Shown: positions 1 through 12,300 of the stretch, one piece after another
Layout: each line of letters starts with the position of its first letter
How positions within the stretch are numbered: position 1 is the first letter of the stretch
Program-made: the position numbers and the translations under genes
Assembly: GCA_032622095.1 (NCBI GenBank)
Contig: CP136062.1
Coordinates: forward strand, 154,438,875-154,502,874
Direction of reading: 5' to 3'
DNA from: Siphonodentalium dalli
Lineage: Eukaryota > Mollusca > Scaphopoda > Gadilida > Siphonodentaliidae
Length of the DNA stretch: 64,000 bases
Notes under the pieces: model-generated
Seen by the model: the letters and a program-made list of their open reading frames with translations, nothing else
Told to the model about the DNA's origin: nothing
Database searches by the model: none

Positions 1-3000
1 TACCTGCGATAATGTTTGTATCTCTTGGACGCGGTTCGAAACAAAGACTGAGAGTTTCTTGCTGGATCTGAGCCAACTCAACACAATAGTGCTATCTGTC
101 CAGAATTGTACACTGATATCATGTATTGCTGGTTTCAGAGCATCGAGCGTGTGCACGCCTAAACGAGCTCCGATTGTAGCTGCCATTAACTCAAGACGTG
201 GAATTGTCATGGACTTGAGAGGTGTCACTCGTGATTTCGCAGTGACGAATGAAAATCCCTTTGTCGTTTGTAAATAGCACACAGCTCCATATGCAGAGGC
301 ACTGGAATCCGCGAACACGTGTAGGACAGTGTCACCATCGGAATCAGATGCAGATCTAACCAAACATGGATATTGACGTGGGAGTTCGATTTGCATGGCT
401 TCGTTGATATCTGAGCGTATCTGGTGCCATTGTGTACAGATTTCCTCAGGCAGAGGCGTGTCCCAGTCAAATGTTTCCTTCCACAATGTCTGTAGAAGAA
501 TTCTAGCTCGGACGGTTGTTGGAGAAAGTACACCAAGAGGATCAAATACGCGGGCAACATGCTGTAATATAATACGCTTTGTCACTGGTTCTTCTTTGTC
601 CGTGTTGTGTTTGGCTGAACTTCGATCTTTGAACATAAGAATGTCCTGTTCTAGATCCCAGTCGATACCCAAAATCTTAACTTGTTGATCGGTTTCACGA
701 AACTCTGATGCACTATAATTTGATGCCCAACTCCTTAAGTTGAAATTTGCTTTTTCCATAATGGTAGATGCTTCTCTGTAAAAATCTATTACATCACTAG
801 TAGTTGAAAAACTGGTAACTATGTTGTCAACATATATGTTATCCTGCATAATTTGAGCAACCTCTGATGAATCACGTAATCCGCTCAAATGGCGGATGAT
901 GGTGCTATTAAGGATGAATGGCGAGCACTTTGCACCGAATAGAACTCTCTTAAAACGATAAACATTGAATTCACTCTCGGTGTTGGAAGGATCAGCCAGC
1001 CAAAAGAATCGGATCGCATCGCGATCACACGGCCCAAGACTCACATTCAGAAAAGCTTTTTCTATGTCTGTTGTGACGCCATATTGTCCGAGTCTAAATT
1101 TCATCAAAATCGATGATACGTTGTTCAGTAAGGGTGGGCCACTCTCTAAGCAATCGTTTAACGATGGCAAATCGCCTTGTGAACAACTACAGTCGAATAC
1201 AATACGAACGGGTGTCGTCGGAGAATCCTTGATTACAGGGTGGTGTGGGAGCTTGTGGAGTTTGTTTGTTGTAGGAATGTCCGGTTTAGTTACGAGTTCA
1301 ATGAAATCACGACCCAGTTGGTCTTGGATTATGGAGTTGTATGTATCCAACATTTTGCGATCTTTTGCTAGTCGCCTTGACATCGATCTGGTCCTGTAGT
1401 GTGCTATTTCGAGATTGGACGGCAAATCTGAGTGGTCTGGAAACCACGGAAGTTTCGCTTCGTATCTGCCGTCCTTGAACTGAATTGATTCGTCATAATA
1501 TTCATTCATGAACTGTCGTTGTGAGTTATCTTGTTTGTCGACGATACCTATTGTCTCTAAATCCCAGAATCTCTTCAGTTCCATATCGTCAGGTTGGGTT
1601 AGCACATGCATCAATGAAGTAGTGGGGTTTTCAAAACTGCTTTCGCCATTGTATGGTCCACAAATTAAGTACCCAAGTTTCGATGCGACAGCTATTGGAC
1701 CTTCATAAGTCTTTATGTAATGATTGTCAACAAAGGAATAATAATGATCGCTTCCTATGAGCAGCGAAACGTCGAATAATTCGCGACTATCGTTGAATGG
1801 ATGAGCAAGCTTCAAGCTGACAAGTTTGTCTATGTGGCATCGGTTTCTCTGTATTATCGGAATCGGATGAGTAATGGTAGGAACAATCAGTGCGTTGACC
1901 TTTATGAATGAATTGTCGCATGCAACACTGATTGTAACTTCGTTGAGTTCTCGATATTTCGTCGAGTCTGATCCAAAGGTAGATATGTGCAAGGTTTCTG
2001 TTTTGTGAGAACGGAGTCCTAATTCTTCTGCACATTTGGTAGTGATGAACGAACGTTGTGATCCGTCATCGAATAATAAGTTTGCACTGAGATGTGTGGA
2101 AAGGCTCTCGTCATAAACTGTTGTCACAGCTGTTTTCAGAAACACTTGAGTTGTTTCACGTGTCGATGTAGTAGCAACAAGGGCCTCTGTGTTGTTTCGA
2201 TCATCTTCGGATACTGTTTCAACGTCTTTGTTTCTGTGAATGCTGGTGTGGTGTTTTGACTTACATGCCAGGCAACGTTTTGTCGATCTGCACAGGCTAA
2301 CTTTGTGCTTACCCAAGCAATTAAAACACAAGTTGTTATGTTTTATATACTCCACACGAGAGTTCACAGTTTTCATCTCTGTGCAGTCTGATGGGAAATG
2401 AGTCCCGTCACAAAATACGCACGATCTTGTGCTGGTATTAGAGGAAGGTGTAACTAGTGAGGTAACTGTCCCTCGTGGTTCTTCTGGGGGTGATTCCTGA
2501 TGGCGAAATGTTGGTGCGCATGCCTCTAAAACTGCAACCTCTGCTTGTAAATTGTGGCGGAACTCCTGCAGTTTCCACTCTTTGTTTCCGTGTGTCCGGT
2601 AAAGGTTGCCCTTTAAATCTATAACGGAAGTTTGTCCCACAACATGGGTAGCAGCATCGACTCATAGGAACTTTCTGGTTTTCCGAGTGATTGCAATGTT
2701 CTCACAGAAGCTTCCAATTGATCGGTAAAGGAACGTAACGAATGGAAGTCGCTAGTTGGTCGAGGAAGTTCAATCAAACTTTCATATAGGCATCGATTAT
2801 ACGATGTGTTTGGCCAAACCGTGATTTGAGTATGTCGATGGCTTTATCGTAGTTTGTCCCAGTTAACGGAAGGCCCTCGATGCAGGCTTTGGCATCTCCC
2901 ACGAGCAAGTTTTTGAGATAGGTAAATTTTTCAATATCTCGCATTTCAGTACATGAATTAATCGTTGAATGAAATATTTCCCAGAACGTCTGCCATTCCA

Positions 3001-3532
3001 GCATATCTCCGGAAAACTTAGGTAGATCTGTTTTAGGGAGATTTATTTTCAGTTGCGATTTTGGTGAAACTGAGTCTTTGTGTTCATCTGGATTCACTCT
3101 TTTAAGACTGAGAGAGTTCATTGCAATTTCAGCATCAACAATACGGGCGTTTAAACCACACAGGTATTCGTCAGCTTCCACCACAATGTCTTCAAGGGTA
3201 TCATCGTTGATGAGGTCGACAAGTGTAGAATCCAATGCTTCCAAAGTCGCCATTTTCTTTTTCAGGTTCACCAGAACTGCAGTGGCATGACTGATGTTTT
3301 CAGTTATTAATGCCTCTTCCAATTGTTTTAATAGTTTCGAGCTTTGCCCGCGATGGGCTCGTCTGATTCTCATCTGTTTCTCTGCCATTATAACTCTACG
3401 GCTGGTTCGAGGGACCAATTTTGGGAATAGATAAGGAGAGATCGAATCGAACACGCTTGATTTACCATTAACAAACTTAGAACTCCTAAAATAACTGGTC
3501 GGCGCTACTGGCACCCTTATAAAGGCGTACAA
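1..3532 (-). pseudogene. BEL/Pao LTR retrotransposon gag-pol, 3' part beyond window, two frameshifts
   Basis: The minus strand encodes a BEL/Pao polyprotein. The first frame (3532 to 2774; likely true start ATG at 3388-3386) carries a DUF1759-type gag region with KINLPKTDLPKFSGD and a downstream EKFTYLKNLL-like block. It hits a stop at 2776-2774. The next stretch continues one frame over until a stop at 2621-2619, and the third frame is open from about 2618 through position 1. In order it shows CxxC/CxxC zinc-knuckle cysteines (about 2260-2330), a retroviral-type protease motif LFDDGSQRSF (about 2045-2075), the Pao protein segment with LLIGSDHY, reverse transcriptase (DIEKAFLNVSL near 1040-1070; catalytic box YVDN at 823-834), and RNase H-like motifs (VFADSSASAYGA; FWTDST). 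Integrase and the 3' LTR would lie left of the window. Both shifts look like one-base losses, so this is a decayed copy or contains sequence errors. A tRNA-end-like stretch at 3401-3416 might be the primer site (weak). Confidence 0.93.
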
Positions 3533-3559
3533 GTATATTTACACACTGTCTGGTAGTCT

Positions 3560-3592
3560 CGATACTTTCCTCTCTCTCTCTCTCGCTCTCTC

Positions 3593-3678
<86 letters not shown>
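3560..3678. repeat. (TC)n then (TA)n microsatellite
   Basis: About 60 bp of TC dinucleotides (with a few interruptions) is followed directly by about 45 bp of TA dinucleotides. It lies just upstream of the BEL/Pao gag start on that element's strand, so it falls in or beside the 5' LTR. Translations across it give only RERERE/IYIYIY runs and are not genes. Confidence 0.95.
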
Positions 3679-3682
<4 letters not shown>

Positions 3683-4682
3683 CAATCAATTTGGAACACG
3701 TTACGGCTTGAATTCGTTCGGAGCGTAGCATGCGGCACAACTCTATCTAAATATTCTTAAAATATAGTGACGAAAAAATATCCCATTTGATTATTATATC
3801 GCATTATATCACTGATTATATCAGAAAATATCGTTATAAAATCAATATATATTGATACAAGCGTTTCCGGACAGGTGTCTTCGATTCATGCATAGGTAAT
3901 ATTTTATAGCCCGGAAACTATATATAAAACGTATTTGTATCTGTAATTGATTCGACTCATATTAGAGACATTTCGCAAGATCACTATTACGATTACGGAT
4001 AGGAATATAATAATATATTGTCCCATTAAGGTGGACACCATCACAATTTACCTACGATGGTTAATTGGTGAGAGGGCATATGCCCCACCTAAATAAATGG
4101 CACCTATGTATGCAGTTACACATATATTTGATGGAAAAATTAATGTGTGTCTCTTGCTCTTCCCATGTTCTTATCCGCACCACACGGATAATGTTGTAGC
4201 GTCCCCAAGCAGGAGCGGTGGCACTCCCTTGATACATCTGCACATAATTAAACTGAGTGTGGTATATTTCGTCTCACATAAGAACCCCCGTGCGCAAAGA
4301 TCTAATTTTGGACGCAAACTGGCAGAATATTGTCCATAGCCGTAATCGTATTCGTGATTTTTCGAAAGGTGTATATTTATTATTTTATACCCCGGAAACT
4401 ATATAAAACTTATTTGGTACTAGATATCCAAGTCAAATTTGTATTGGGTGTGTTAGTTCCTCAATTAAATGAATAGTTTATGATTGTCACAGGGTCCGGG
4501 AACATAAACAAATATTTATATTTCAATAATATAATAAAAATTAGAGCCACATGGCGGTTTGCGCTACCAAATACACTATAATAATATTCGCTTTTGAACG
4601 GGCATTATGTCCCAGAAAGACGCATTGAGGTCATATAAATACTTTGAACACGGTGTGTTTGTGTCCCAAACAATCAACAGCC
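3679..4682. repeat. AT-rich non-coding stretch with a dispersed repeat family
   Basis: No gene is seen. Segments here recur elsewhere in the window: 3677-3735 resembles 35728-35795, and the phrase around CCCGGAAACTA at 3910-3925 recurs at 4391-4402 and 23950-23970. This points to a degraded interspersed repeat family of unknown class. Confidence 0.55.
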
Positions 4683-5823
4683 ATGTGCACCACTGTGGAG
4701 GATATATTCCTAGAAATGTGGTGCTCTACCAATTTTTTGAGCAATTTTTATCGTGACATTTCGGTGTTTTACTGGGGATTTTTTATTTTCGCCGCACAAA
4801 AGTGAAGAAAAATTACAGATTATGTAAGCATATCGCAGGTTTCTTTTAACCAATGGATTATTTATACTGATGTTCACATTGGTATGTGAGAAAATATAAG
4901 AAATCCCATAGGAATGCCCGTAAATCGACATTTTATAATTATATTCCGATACTTTACAGAGTTCTCAGTGCTCTCCCAATAGTCAAGTGCTCTCCCCAGG
5001 ATCATGTATTGTGCTATAACAAGCAAAAAAGCGAATAAATACTAAATATTATGCGTTGGTTAGGGGGTAATAAACTTAATATGTTATTTTGCGTCGCATA
5101 TACGTCCATAAAGGCATACTTTGTTCGTTTAATCACGTATTTCAGGGGTAGCAAACGCAATGGGGAGTATATGAATGAACTATATAATCTATAATTATTT
5201 CCATGTATTCTATTGGATATAACTGGTAACAAACGCTCAATTCTTGTTCAGGAAATTATTGTCGAACGTATTTTTATTGTGTAACTGTAATTGTGGCCAA
5301 TCGGAATAACGATTATTCAACTCACAAAGCACCGGAATGACTCAGTAAACCACCGGAATACACATGTAGATCTATTTTATGGTCGTTTTCTTCGATTTGG
5401 TATGTTACTAATGATATTTTCATGTTGCATTGACTTCAGGAATGTATTGAGGAACAGGCGTTCAAAGTTACAATATACAGTATTCAGTATTAAGTCGGTA
5501 ATACGCCGTTGAAGTGACGAACTTCCCAAAAAACGCAAAATATCGAGGAATTTATTTATATTACTGGGCAGTATGCCAATATAGTGGCATAATATTACAA
5601 CATATATTACTCACCTTCTTTGCCACGTCCATCCCGTATACATTCGTCCAATATTTGCGTTTAAAACATTACTAAAATGCGTGTTTATTACCCACGCATG
5701 TCATCTCTGTCACACAATGAGCAAAATATGACAGAACACCGGAATATTTGCTCGCTAAGCACGTAAATATTGCTCGGGAGAGCACCACATTTCTAGGAAT
5801 AGATCCTCCACAGTGATGTGCAC
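4683..5823. mobile_element. Non-autonomous hAT-like DNA transposon with perfect 8-bp target duplication
   Basis: The element proper is 4691-5815 (1125 bp). Its ends are inverted copies beginning CACTGTGGAGGAT, about 38 bp long with a single mismatch before they diverge, and with weaker similarity further inward (GAGCAATTTTTA against GAGCAATATTTA). Both sides are flanked by the identical 8-mer ATGTGCAC (4683-4690 and 5816-5823). Eight-base duplications are the signature of the hAT superfamily. The word CACCGGAAT or its near complement recurs beneath both ends (for example 5328, 5350, 5734), as expected for subterminal transposase-binding repeats. No transposase reading frame is present, so it must depend on an autonomous relative. 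Confidence 0.9.
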
Positions 5824-6210
5824 GGCATGGACAAGAAAAGAGCGTTATTCTATTCCTGATATGGTAAAAATAAAGAACGTTTGTTCACATATATGCGAAA
5901 ATTTAAAACAGCTGGAAAGTGGCTGTGACTGTGGCAAGTATTTTTTCAGAGCATATGAAGCCGGCATATCGATATTTCGTGTATTTATCAACCTATCTTA
6001 TATACCTCTTCCAAATTACATATAGACAAAATTTGGAAGCTCGAATGGGCCATGTCCGTTTAAAAGAAATGTTCCTGGACCCATGTAATGATTGTGTGTT
6101 GTTTGTACACTGATTCTGTCAGGGGTCGGTGACATTGACATTGTGATGACATGGGTCCTATCGTCAGCACATATTGTCCAATCATAACTTATATATATTT
6201 CTTTCTACAG

Positions 6211-6535
6211 ATTACGTTCCAATGCCTCAGCTGTGGAGTGGCAACGATATCTCATTCGGAACGACGTTTACAATGAATATTTCGTTCGGCATCGATGGTA
6301 CTTTATATGGGGATGTAGAGGATGAAGACGGTCCAGCAACAGTAAATGGCACATGGGAAATTAACCTACAGCTCGGATAGATTTCATTTGGAAGTATACC
6401 TCAAATGGAGACGCATATCGGATGAAAGCAGACATCAGCCAGTCGATGGACAAGATGGAGGCAGGTGAATGGCACCAAATAAACACACCAGGAACTATAT
6501 ATAATTGGTGGGCGACATTGGAGAACCACCCATGA
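6211..6535 (+). pseudogene. Unrecognised coding fragment after a good splice acceptor, one frameshift
   Basis: A pyrimidine-rich tract ending in CTACAG at 6210 precedes a reading frame running 6211-6380 that ends in GTWEINLQLG and a stop. One frame over, an open stretch continues with WKYTSNGDAYRMKAD and GEWHQINTPGTIYNWW, ending at a TGA near 6533. The amino-acid composition (many W, Y, D and G, few low-complexity runs) is protein-like in both frames, so I read this as one exon broken by a single-base change near 6374-6380. I do not recognise the family. It may be a decayed host gene, a processed exon, or a real terminal exon ending at the first stop. Confidence 0.4.
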
Positions 6536-6592
6536 TTGGTTCGGTAGTCAGAAACTCAACAAAACTTCAACTAATAATCCTGAATATATCAC

Positions 6593-6930
6593 TAACCCTT
6601 TCTATACTAAAGCATCATTGTCAAGTAGCTAGTTATCTCATAGGAAATGTTCAGATAATAAGTTTAACCCTTTCTATACTAAAGCATCATTGACAAGTAG
6701 CTAGTTATCCCATAGGAAATGTTCAGATAATAAGTTCATCAAACGACCAATGTTGAACTTATTATACAAACATTTCCCTCCAATAAATGGCAATATCATG
6801 CTACGTGCACTCTACTTGTATTATCTGTCATCTGCTTACCCCCCCCCCCCCCCACTGGCAGATGAATAATAGACCATTCCAATGTATATTATAACTGAGT
6901 GTAGAATCCATTTAGTATAGACAGGGTTAA
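6593..6930. mobile_element. TTAA-flanked piggyBac-like MITE (family A), with a 71-bp internal duplication
   Basis: The element 6664-6930 starts TTAACCCTTTCTATACTAAA and ends with the inverted equivalent TTTAGTATAGACAGGGTTAA. TTAA target duplication with CCC/GGG ends is typical of piggyBac-superfamily elements. Its first 71 bp occur a second time directly upstream (6593-6663). A C homopolymer of about 16 bases sits at 6838-6853. Related copies are at 22247-22465, 28452-28676, 17746-17801 (right end only) and 49676-49862. Confidence 0.8.
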
Positions 6931-7201
6931 TATATCCTGGCCAGGAGTCAGTCTGGGTCAAACTAGTCAAATTGCATAGACTCATGCACTTTCACTTCAA
7001 AGTTATTAGTTCATCGTTGTTGAATTTGGCTTTCAGTAATCGGACAAAGCATGTTCTAATATATCGATGACGGTCTGGTTATATAAATAAAAATGGCAGA
7101 AATGTTCAGTCAAGTAACATATAAATTAAATATTTTTTGAGTTTTACGACTGCTCTCTCAAATGACGATGGTTCACAGTAGTGAAAGTTTCCCATAGCAG
7201 A

Positions 7202-7262
7202 TGAGGCCATGCAGAATGAAGTCAACAGAGGGTGAATTTAGTGATGCTAGCCCGCTGAAAAT
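7202..7262. repeat. Partial copy of the hairpin-spacer-hairpin family
   Basis: The segment reads into the shared phrase of the palindromic family (GCAGAATGAAGTCAACAGAG, then GGTGAATTTAGTGATGCTAG) and stops half way. It is preceded by the family's spacer end (CCCATAGCAGATGAGGCC). Confidence 0.6.
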
Positions 7263-8030
7263 GATCAGCCCCATATTTTGAGGCCTGATCTCAATTCAAC
7301 CCATATAAAAAAGAATCACCCTGGTAAATTTGTTAAAATCACCAGGGTGTTTAAACCAAGAATATTGCACTGAGATGAAAAGAATCACCCTTGTGTTTTT
7401 GCTCCGCTAGTATCGGCTTACAAAGTCACCCATGTGTTTCAACAAAATTCACCCTGGTAATTTTCCTCCGTTACTTGCAACTTGGCAATTTTCGCCTTGT
7501 AATTTCACTACATGGTGTTAACACCTTGGTGATATCAGCCATATATTTCCATCCTAGTATTTTTTCACCCTATAGTGACGCATACCATGTATTTTCACCC
7601 TGGTGATTTCAGTCTTTTTTTCACCCAGGTGAGTTGGCATAGCATAGTAGTTTTAATTACCCTGGAGTACCAAGGTTGCTTTTAGAAGCTTTAAGTTAAT
7701 CTTTGAGGAAAATCATGGGAGCATTGGTAGGTTATATGACTGACGACTACACGTGTGATTACCTAAGGTGTTAAACACTGCATGACTTCGCTGGTACAGT
7801 TATAACAATATTCTTGCCCCAGTTTGTTAACTTTTGTGTATGACGCCGGGTACTCCATTGTTTTGCACTGATTAGATATCGAAACATGATTTTCGTCTCG
7901 CAAAAAGAGACAAAACACCCCAGATGCATAATGTGTTATTATGAAATAGCGTTATCGTTCATATTACCATGCTATTTCACCCTGCATATATTGGTGATTT
8001 CAGCCTTGTGTTTTCACACTTAGACTACTA
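7262..8030. repeat. Degenerate array of a TCACCCTGGTGATTTCAG-type motif
   Basis: The motif CACCCTGGTAATTTT / CACCCTGGTGATTTCAG recurs roughly every 40-60 bp with heavy divergence. Related words (ACCCTGGTAAAATTCAG) occur at 11860-12010, just before the 57-bp satellite, so the two arrays may share an origin. No gene is seen. Confidence 0.6.
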
Positions 8031-8108
8031 TGCTAACCAACATTACTGTTAAGTAATATATCACACTAAATATAGCCTTCAAATTTGAAAACAGTTCTAA
8101 TATCCAGC

Positions 8109-10566
8109 ATAAACACACGGCACAATCGTTTCGACGATTCTACGACCAATTCCACGATTATGCGGCTTGACAACCACAGTGTTGCGGCAATTTAACGATT
8201 CTGCGACCAGGCTGATGCGATAAACACGAAAAAAACATTAAGAAATCAATAATTCCAGAAATATAGACAGTTATGTACCACATATTATATTTCTATTAGG
8301 TATACGGCGATCTTCGATTCGATAATCGATAGAGAGTTCAGCACTAGACAGTTAACACAGCAATACATAATCTTTGACACAAATAGACCAGTTGTTTTGG
8401 ATTTACACACATCACTGTGTGAAATTCGTCTTTAGAGTTGAGAAAATATATATAATGTCCTATAAAATTGAGTGGAAACCAAATAATAACATAGCCATAC
8501 GTCTTTGGTTGATTTTTCACAACTGATGTTAACCTCAGTTCTGTGATTGATGGCGCTGTGTCCATATTTGTGGGGGATATCATCGCACTCAATTGACAAC
8601 GCCGAGTAGTCGACTATGACAACGACGATTGTGAGACCAGCAATCTAAATTTCATTAACTTGTGCTCACGAGAAGTCGTTTTCTAATGAATGTCACGCTC
8701 GCTATAGACATGAATACGCATATGAATCATACGACCTCAAGGCTACGAGATTAAGACTCTTTTATTTGGAGCCAGCTGTGGAAAATAAAGTAATGTCGAA
8801 TCGTATATTGCTATACTGTACAGGTTTAATTTCCATATCTGGGCACCACACATTACATGATTTAAATTTTCCGCCTATCCAACTTTCCTTCCGTCTGTCT
8901 GTACGCCTAACTAGCAGCCGACTCACAATGCCTCGGTATTTTCTTACGGCCAACATCTCTTATTCTCAGTTGCGTTGTGGTATCGATGGTGGGGAATTGT
9001 CGCCTTCATGTTAGAAATTAACTCCACACATGAAACTTAATATTTTGTTTTGAGTATAATTCCATATTTTGACATCCAGGTATATATATCTATAAACGGT
9101 GAAAATGATATTCTATAATGATTTATTTATTTGTGATTAAAATCTAGCTATCTAAAATATAATTCCCTCGCGCAGTCAAGATTTGCCTCCAGATATTACA
9201 ATTCTGTGACATTTATTTCCTATTAATTCTTAACTGATTTGAAGTAGGCACACACCATGCAGTTTACCCAATTAAAAATACTACCGCAACAAAACACCCC
9301 ATGTTAATAATATACCGGCAAGTTGGCGTCCGAACCGGGAGATCAGGGGTAGGGGGTAATAAATCAGCGTATCCCTATAGGTTATTTTTTTTATTTTGGC
9401 TACTTTTGGGACCAACCAACCCAATGTTCTACTATTTTATGTATGTATACGTTTTACTGCAATTTTCTGGCATCCATCCCTTTTATTTTTTATTTTTTTT
9501 AAAGTGTTGCTCATTACTTTCAGTTTCAGATAACCATAAAGAATTTTGACTAATACTTTCATACAAACACATTTATAAAAGTAACTAAACGGTCAATAAT
9601 TTTTCGAGGACATCTTTATATGTAGGGCCTACCTGCTAATCAGAATATGACTAAAATAACTCATGTTATGGTAGGGTAAGTGGTGACATTTTCGAATGAA
9701 CAAGTCAACATTACAAAAAATACAAAGCCGCTAGGTGCACCAAGAAGGAAAATGTTCAGGTACATGTAAGTCGGGCATTTTGTCATGTTCAAAAAATTGA
9801 AGAATGCTCGTTTAGCGACAAATCTCTTATGTGACTTGGTCTCTATACCTTCACATGTGGGGATCAGTAAATACACAGTACTGTATTGAATCCAGGACAT
9901 GTGCATTGTACAACGAAGGTACTGTTCCAAACATTTATTGATGCAGCATACATGGGCTTACAGTACGCATAACTAAGCTGTCCGCGATCATGCAGTGACA
10001 GATACGTCGTATACAAATGAAAATTACCGTTCAACGAGTCGCACAATCGTCGTTGTCATGGTCGAAGCGGGGCGTTGTCAAATATTTGACACTGTTACTG
10101 CATTTCTGTGTGTAGCTTAATCGAATATTGCGTCAACGGAGGTACGAATTTGACAAATAATACATTTATGCTTATCAAAGCTTACGTTGGATGTTAATTT
10201 TCGCACTGTTAATGTCCCCTTGTAGCCCAAGAAACGACTTTTTGCGATCGGTTCGCGGTTCGATCGGATTATCCAGACTTGACCAAGCCGATTGTGACTC
10301 ATTTTATGTATTGATCGCATCTTCGTATGTATTCCGTGAGTCAACCTGGTGGACCTGCAAAGTCTACTCTACACAATGCATGCAAGAAGAAGCCCACTTT
10401 TATCGTCCCAATTTTCAGTAAAAGGCCCCATTATCTAAGTTTGTCATAAAATATCACGTATAATAAGGCCACAGAATCGTTGAACTGCCGTAGCACCGTG
10501 GTTGTCAAGCCGCAGAATCGTGGAATTGGTCGTAGAATCGTCGAAACGATTGTGCCGTGTGATAAA
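8109..10566. mobile_element. 2.45 kb inverted-repeat DNA element, possible 5-bp target duplication
   Basis: Terminal inverted repeats of at least 90 bp bound 8114-10561. Both begin CACACGGCACAATCG and continue through TTCGACGATTCTACGACC and GGCTTGACAACCAC with few mismatches. The five bases ATAAA flank both ends (8109-8113, 10562-10566), which would be a 5-bp duplication. The interior contains no reading frame I can assign to a transposase. The superfamily is uncertain: a 5-bp duplication is known for Transib, but the terminal heptamer does not fit that family well. Confidence 0.78.
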
Positions 10567-10652
10567 AGACTTTTGTTTTCATTGGTGTGTGAGAGGAAAG
10601 ATGCTATACACATGATGATCAACAAAGAGCATTATTATCGGGAACATGTCTC

Positions 10653-11489
10653 TATTCCGAAGGTTCGCTATTCCGAAGGTTCACTAATCCGAGGGTTCAC
10701 TAATCAGAAGGTTCACTATTCCGAAGGTTCGCTATTCCGAAGGTTTTTGTTATTTTAAAAGTTAATTCTATATTCTAAAGTATTGAGAGGGTTCTTTGGT
10801 ACGAAGACTCTTTTTATGAAGGAAATAACTTAAAACATTAAAAAAATTAATGTGATTTTTGTTTTCGTAGGTTTCCTTTGGCGAGTAGAACGACATATAT
10901 GTCGTCTATCGGCTGAGGACTAAAACGACATATATATGTCGTTTTTAGGAAGTGTTATTTTACGTAGACATAACTTCAATAAATCATCTGATTTATAAAT
11001 GATTTACATAGGAGTTATTTTGATTAATATAATGTCACAAATGCTAAAGGCGGACTATAACAGTGGGGCTCTTACGGTCAACCAATACTGGAGCGCTATA
11101 TAACTTACTGTATAGCAGAATACCGCTGAATGGACCTAACTGCAATTCTGACTTTGTATTGATTTTAATGTTGATGTTTCTTTCAAGTACAGATTGCCAG
11201 TTCGGGTAGAATGCATCTCTAACTCGTAGTTTATTTCAGTCATTGTGTTTTCAACTTTCTATAATATTAAAATGATAAACTGATACTGTCTTCTTGCTAT
11301 TGACATCTGGGACAAATTATATATTAGATTGGGGTGTATAAATGTACGGGGGCGCAAATTTTGATTCATTTCTGGCTAAAAACTCCCATAATAGAAAACC
11401 TTCGGAATAGCGAACCTTCGGAATAGTGAACCTTCGGATTAGTGAACATTCGGATTAGTGAACCTTCGGATTAGTGAACCTTCGGAATA
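10653..11489. mobile_element. Foldback-like element whose arms are arrays of a 16-bp repeat
   Basis: The left arm (10653-10745) is about six tandem copies of TATTCCGAAGGTTCRC. The right arm (11397-11489) is about six copies of its reverse complement, in matching order. The 650-bp interior holds two palindromes, around 10889-10902 and 10924-10944, each of the type CGACATATATGTCG. Arms built of tandem subrepeats resemble foldback elements. No coding capacity is visible. Confidence 0.8.
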
Positions 11490-11689
11490 GAGAACCCTAC
11501 CCTTATTATCATATTACAATATATGTGAAAAAACTTGGTTTACACTGGCAACTATTACCACAGCATATTGTGGTTTATATGTGATACTTTGCGTTTTACC
11601 ATAGGCATCGATTACAGCAAAGTGAGGTCTTGTGTTGCCATAGTGTACTCTTTTACCAGATTGTTTAGAAGACAACCTAGGTTTTCCAA

Positions 11690-12300
11690 GGTATGTTGCA
11701 AATCAAATTGACCAAAAATTCAAATAAAAATACAACAATAAATTCTCAATTTACAGGAAGATTATCAGGACACGGAAATGATATGTTATACTCCGGTAAA
11801 CTCGTTAAAACACTTGTAAAATCAGTGTTTACGATGGCAAGACTAGTGAAGCTGGAGAACACCCTGGTAAAATTCAGAAGTTACCATGCTTTTACCAACT
11901 CAATGTGTGATTGACATTAGTAGAAGACTCTAAATCACTCTGGTAAAACTATGCAAGTCTCATATCACACTGATATTACGGTGGTAAAGTCAGAATTTAC
12001 CCTGGTGTGCTCAGGTATACATTGTTTTTTTTTAATATTCTAGTAGAATCAATGTAAGTCTTGCATTTCTTTGGTATTATAATAGTGAATTTTCACTCAC
12101 TCGCTGCCCCCGGTAAATCCATGCCAAAACACGATTTACACTATTTTACAGCTGTTTTTTTTACCAGCGTGTTTTTGAAACACCAAAGTTGAATCAACAT
12201 AAGCCACACAATACGTTGGTATTATCATGGTGAATTCACCTCATTATAAACCCAAAGTAAAGCATGATTTACACTGGTTTATATTGGTTTTACCAGCGTC
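11690..12300. repeat. Diverged flank of the 57-bp satellite
   Basis: Words such as ACCCTGGTAAAATTCAG, TTTACCAGCGTG and GGTGAATTCACC recur without a strict period. It grades into the ordered array that begins at about 12300. No gene is seen. Confidence 0.55.

Noticed and set aside
395-1399. Plus-strand frames of 97 and 144 residues within 1-1.4 kb
   Set aside because: They are shadows of the well-supported minus-strand BEL/Pao pol frame.
3486-3740. RERERE/IYIYIY frames on the minus strand
   Set aside because: Products of the TC and TA microsatellite upstream of the BEL/Pao gag start.
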